18,004 nt of DNA from an uncultured Clostridia bacterium (GTDB taxonomy: Bacteria; Bacillota; Clostridia; TANB77; CAG-508), in assembly GCA_934183045.1 (NCBI GenBank), contig CAKPRW010000023.1:1-18004 (forward strand), written 5' to 3'. The notes under the pieces were generated by a model that saw only the letters and a program-made list of their open reading frames with translations, made no database searches and was not told the DNA's origin. Each line of letters begins with the position of its first letter. Positions within the stretch are counted from its first letter, which is position 1. Made by a program: the position numbers and the translations under genes. Below, piece by piece: positions 15,224 to 18,004 of the stretch.

Positions 15224-15282
15224 AATGTATTTACAATTTCAAAATAGTTTGATATAACATATGTAGTTTATGTAAATACATT
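15224..15282 (+). repeat. 12-base inverted repeat framing the xerD promoter
   Basis: AATGTATTTACA (15224-15235) and TGTAAATACATT (15271-15282) are perfect reverse complements, 35 bases apart. The left arm contains the -35 box TTTACA. A T-run (TATTTTTTAG) follows the right arm, so transcript from spoIIM could fold it as a long-loop terminator. Confidence 0.7.
15230..15258 (+). promoter_or_regulatory. promoter of xerD
   Basis: TTTACA (15230-15235), 17 bases and TATAAC (15253-15258). The predicted start is near 15265, between the two arms of the inverted repeat. Confidence 0.65.
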
Positions 15283-15312
15283 ATTTTTTAGATAGAGGTA
15301 GGGGAAATATAA

Positions 15313-16194
15313 ATGGAAAGACAATTAAAATATTTTTTTAAATTTTTAGAAGACGAAAGAAAATTATCAGAAAACACACTTCAATCATATAAAAGAGATT
15401 TAAAACAATTTAAAAAATATTTGGAAGATTGCGAACTTCACTATAACAGAGTAAAAGAAGACGATATAAATGATTATATAAAAGAATTACAAGAAGAAGG
15501 AAAAAAGTCATCTAGTATATCAAGATGTATAGCATCAATAAGATCATTCTATCAATTTGTATTAAAAAATAAAAAAATAAAAGTAGATCCAACACAAAAT
15601 ATTAAATCACCAAAAATAGAGAAGAGAGTACCAAGTATATTAACATCAGAAGAAGTAGAATTATTATTAGATCAACCAAAAGATATAGATCTAAAAGGAA
15701 TTCGTGATAAAGCCATGTTAGAGTTTGCATATGCTACGGGTATGAGAGTAACAGAAATAATTTCTTTAAATATAGAAGACGTTAATTTAGACGAAGGATA
15801 TGTTACATGTAATCATGGAGGAAAACAACGTAATATACCACTTGGAACAATGTCATTAAATGCGTTAAAAGAATATGTTGAAGATGCTAGAGACATATTA
15901 ATAAAAACAGAAAGTGAGCAAGCTTTATTTGTTAATATAAATGGAACAAGATTAACAAGACAAGGTTTCTGGAAAATTATAAAATATTATAAAGAACAAG
16001 CACATATTACTAAAGACATAACACCACATGTTTTAAGACATTCATTTGCAACACATTTATTACAAAATGGAGCAGATTTAAAAGCGATACAAACTATGCT
16101 TGGACATTCAGATATATCATCAACACAAGTTTATATGCAATTTCAAGATGATGCATTAAAAAATGTTTATAGAAAAGCTCACCCAAGAGCGTAA
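15313..16194 (+). CDS. xerD: site-specific tyrosine recombinase XerD-like
   Basis: Xer recombinases resolve chromosome dimers at dif near the terminus during division, with FtsK. The 293 residues are full length. The N-terminal SAM-like core-binding domain (about 1-95; LSENTLQSYKRDLKQFKKYL, SSISRCIASIRSFYQF) is followed by the catalytic domain. All six catalytic residues are seen: Arg145 (GMRVTE), Lys171 (HGGKQRNIPLG), His239 and Arg242 (HVLRHSFATHLL), His265 (LGHSDISSTQ) and Tyr274 (VYMQF). The HxLRHSFATHLLxNGADL block is typical of XerC/XerD rather than phage integrases. XerD is preferred over XerC from context beside spoIIM and from overall likeness; the distinction is not certain. A GTAGGGG purine stretch is the ribosome binding site. 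A terminator follows. Confidence 0.93.
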   Translation: MERQLKYFFKFLEDERKLSENTLQSYKRDLKQFKKYLEDCELHYNRVKEDDINDYIKELQEEGKKSSSISRCIASIRSFYQFVLKNKKIKVDPTQNIKSPKIEKRVPSILTSEEVELLLDQPKDIDLKGIRDKAMLEFAYATGMRVTEIISLNIEDVNLDEGYVTCNHGGKQRNIPLGTMSLNALKEYVEDARDILIKTESEQALFVNINGTRLTRQGFWKIIKYYKEQAHITKDITPHVLRHSFATHLLQNGADLKAIQTMLGHSDISSTQVYMQFQDDALKNVYRKAHPRA

Positions 16195-16212
16195 TTCCGT
16201 AAGGATAAAACG

Positions 16213-16246
16213 AAAATCTAAGGTTTACTTGGATTTTTTGTTTTTT
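16213..16246 (+). terminator. terminator after xerD
   Basis: AAAATCTAAG (16213-16222) pairs with CTTGGATTTT (16228-16237), one T-G wobble, five-base loop, followed by TTGTTTTTT. Confidence 0.8.
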
Positions 16247-16294
16247 GGTAAAAAATAGTAAATTAAAATTTTATAAATAAAATTTAAAAATTAC

Positions 16295-16323
16295 TTGAAA
16301 AAAAATATTTGATAGGTTAAAAT
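16295..16323 (+). promoter_or_regulatory. promoter of the FxLYD-like gene
   Basis: TTGAAA (16295-16300), 17 bases and TAAAAT (16318-16323), about 40-50 bases before the start codon. Confidence 0.55.
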
Positions 16324-16372
16324 AAAATAAACCTAAAGAAAAAATCAAAAGAAAAAAGGAGAGATGGGAAAA

Positions 16373-16843
16373 ATGAAAAAAAAGGAAAAAAGATTAATAC
16401 TAATTTTGGTTATTATAACAATAATTGCAATTATTATAATGGTTACTAATAAAAACAAAAAACAAGAAGAATCAAATCAAACTGTTGAACAAAATACAAC
16501 TCAAACAGAAGAAAAATATGTAGATGTATTAGATGATGGAACAAAACTTAATAAAAGTTCAAAATTGCAAGAAGTTAAAAAAATTGACGGAATGGAAATA
16601 AGTGATTTCCAAATAACACAAAAAGATAATGTAACAGTATTATTAGGAACTATAACAAACAAAACAAATCAAACAAAAGGTGATTATCCAATAAGTATAA
16701 AAATATTAGATGACCAAGGAAATGAAATAACAACAGTTGGAGGATATATAGGAAAATTAGATGCCGGAGAAAGTACACAATTAAATTGTAGTGCAACATT
16801 CGATTATGCAAATGCCTATGACTTTGAAATAACTAAAAAATAG
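16373..16843 (+). CDS. membrane-anchored FxLYD-like extracellular protein
   Basis: This is a 156-residue protein with a very basic N terminus (MKKKEKR), one membrane segment (LILILVIITIIAIIIMV) and then a Gln/Glu/Thr-rich linker outside the cell. A C-terminal beta-sandwich-like domain follows (about 75-156). The pattern VLLGTITNKTNQTKGDYPI, SIKILDDQGNEI, GKLDAGESTQL resembles the FxLYD/DUF3426 type of cell-surface domain. There is no lipobox or cell-wall anchor, so it is held by the N-terminal helix. Two starts are possible: 16364 lies only two bases after AAGGAG, while 16373 is 11 bases away; I prefer the latter. It is a single-gene unit with its own promoter and strong terminator. Its role is unknown. 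Confidence 0.8.
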   Translation: MKKKEKRLILILVIITIIAIIIMVTNKNKKQEESNQTVEQNTTQTEEKYVDVLDDGTKLNKSSKLQEVKKIDGMEISDFQITQKDNVTVLLGTITNKTNQTKGDYPISIKILDDQGNEITTVGGYIGKLDAGESTQLNCSATFDYANAYDFEITKK

Positions 16844-16866
16844 TAATTAAAAAATTAAATATAATT

Positions 16867-16912
16867 AAAGGTTCATGTGAATTTAATTTTAAATCATATG
16901 AACCTTTTTTTG
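16867..16912 (+). terminator. strong terminator after the FxLYD-like gene
   Basis: AAAGGTTCATGTGATTTAA (16867-16885) pairs nearly perfectly with 16889-16907 around a three-base loop (19 pairs, one G-T wobble). The 3' arm runs into a continuous T tract. Confidence 0.9.
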
Positions 16913-17050
16913 TTGAATTTTATTAAGAATTTTTTGCATAAATTATCAACAATTCGAAGGGGAAAAATTGCAAAGTGAAAATTTTCCAAATGCTTGTATT
17001 CAATATAGTTTGACTGGAAAAAAATATCTATAAAATATATGCAAAAACAC

Positions 17051-17079
17051 TTGAAAAAAAGTAGCAACTAGTTTACAAT
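17051..17079 (+). promoter_or_regulatory. promoter of the pilin-like gene
   Basis: TTGAAA (17051-17056), 17 bases and TACAAT (17074-17079). A further -35-like TTGACT at 17010 with TATAAAAT at 17029 is too closely spaced to be convincing. Confidence 0.6.
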
Positions 17080-17142
17080 AAATTAGAAAACAAAAGAAAA
17101 ATATTTAATGTTTTTAAACTAAAATGATAAAAGGGTGAAATT

Positions 17143-18004
17143 ATGAAAAATAAAGGAATAACTTTAATTGCATTAGTCGTAACAATAATAGTATTATTAA
17201 TTTTAGCAGGGGTATCAATTGCCTTTCTAACAGGAGAAAATGGGATAATAACAAGAGCTGAACAGGCAAAAACTGAAACCAGAAAAGAGACAATAAAAGA
17301 GATAATAAATATGGCCGAAATGGAAGAAGATTTAAATAATTATCATGCAGATGGAAAGACAAAAATAGAAGCCATACAAAACAATCTTAAAAATAATGAA
17401 GAACTTAATAAAATGGGTAAAAATATTGAGTATGGAGAGATAAAACAACAAGATGATGAATATTATTTTTACATAACAATAGATGGAGAGTCATATAAAG
17501 TTACATCAGGTGGAACAGCAGAATATGTAGGACCCAAAAATGACCAAGAAGTAGAATTAGATGCTTCAGATATAACAATATCACAGGATCCATCAGATTG
17601 GACTAAGTCAAATGTAAAAATAACAATTAAAGTAAGTACTAGCAAAATACAAGATTATGAAATATATTATAAAACTTTAAGTGATTCTGATTGGAGAAGA
17701 TATAATGGAACTTTTGATGTGGAAAAAAATTGTACAATAAAAGTTAAATTAAAAGGAATAAATGCAGATTCATCAGAAATAACAAAAAAAGTAGAAAATA
17801 TAGATAAGTTAGCGCCAAGAAGTTTTACACCAAAAATAACAACGACAACGAATAGTGTAACAATAACAGCAAGTACAACTGATCAAGCAGCGACAGCAGA
17901 TAATGGAAGTAGTGGAATTGCAGGATATAGATTTAGCAAAGATAATGGAAGTACATGGACAGCATATCAAACAAGTGGAACATATACATATAATGGATTA
18001 ACAC
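17143..18004 (+). CDS. pilin-like surface protein with Ig-like domains (3' partial)
   Basis: The ATG at 17143 follows AAGGGTGA (17131-17138), and the frame stays open for 287 codons to the window end. The N terminus is a class III (prepilin) signal: MKNKG, then ITLIALVVTIIVLLILAGVS, cut by prepilin peptidase after Gly5. The fifth residue after the cut is Ala, not the usual Glu. A charged helix (to about 70) is followed by a beta-rich head with EYYFYITIDGESYKV. Two Ig/fibronectin-like modules come next, separated by a NIDKLAP linker (219-225). The second is cut by the window end and contains SGIAGYRFSKDNGSTW. Such modular proteins decorate the cell surface; the length of the full protein and its partners lie outside the window. 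The call of pilin-like secretion is firm; assembly into a true pilus is not shown. Confidence 0.88.
   Translation, partial: MKNKGITLIALVVTIIVLLILAGVSIAFLTGENGIITRAEQAKTETRKETIKEIINMAEMEEDLNNYHADGKTKIEAIQNNLKNNEELNKMGKNIEYGEIKQQDDEYYFYITIDGESYKVTSGGTAEYVGPKNDQEVELDASDITISQDPSDWTKSNVKITIKVSTSKIQDYEIYYKTLSDSDWRRYNGTFDVEKNCTIKVKLKGINADSSEITKKVENIDKLAPRSFTPKITTTTNSVTITASTTDQAATADNGSSGIAGYRFSKDNGSTWTAYQTSGTYTYNGLT

Overview
The window is a chromosomal segment of an AT-rich, low-GC Firmicute, most likely a member of the Clostridia related to uncultured gut lineages. The evidence is the strong AT bias, AGGAGG-type ribosome binding sites, the endospore gene spoIIM, the clostridial-style housekeeping set (ligA, folD, dprA, tmcAL, rnhA, EndoQ, xerD), and a pilin-like protein with the GITLIALVVTI-type N terminus that I associate with such genomes. 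No rRNA, CRISPR array or intact insertion sequence was seen.

Layout. 1-2870: ligA (5' end outside the window), a 78-residue unknown gene and folD, closely spaced on the + strand and closed by a terminator. 2920-3786: a short dprA. 3816-4110: a promoter, tRNA-CAT and tRNA-Tyr, and a terminator. 4111-4728: about 600 bases without an intact gene. This stretch holds the C-terminal stub of a tyrosine recombinase on the - strand, a possible small - strand RNA with its own promoter and terminator, and a strong promoter reading right. 4729-7557: a two-gene operon of unknown function, encoding an 823-residue soluble protein with about three 150-residue internal repeats and a 115-residue partner. 7678-8913: tmcAL on the - strand. 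9059-10412: rnhA and a degenerate HD-GYP-like protein. 10482-11669: an EndoQ-type DNA repair nuclease. 11743-14514: a Wzz/BY-kinase fusion with an unusual, roughly 460-residue coiled-coil C-terminal extension. 14577-16194: spoIIM and a XerD-like recombinase. 16373-16843: a membrane-anchored FxLYD-like protein. 17143-18004: the start of a large pilin-like surface protein that runs off the window.

How the genes fit together. Much of the window concerns genome maintenance: LigA seals nicks, RNase HI removes RNA:DNA hybrids, EndoQ cuts at deaminated bases, DprA loads RecA on incoming single strands and XerD resolves chromosome dimers. FolD and TmcAL serve one-carbon metabolism and tRNA-Met modification. 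SpoIIM serves engulfment during sporulation. The right end, with the tyrosine kinase and the two surface proteins, concerns the cell envelope.

The best candidates for something undescribed are: the repeat protein operon beside the tRNA/integrase scar; the coiled-coil extension of the tyrosine kinase, which places the tyrosine cluster in the middle of the protein; and the spoIIM leader, where a terminator-like hairpin buries the ribosome binding site. I could not run any searches, so all homology statements come from motif recognition.
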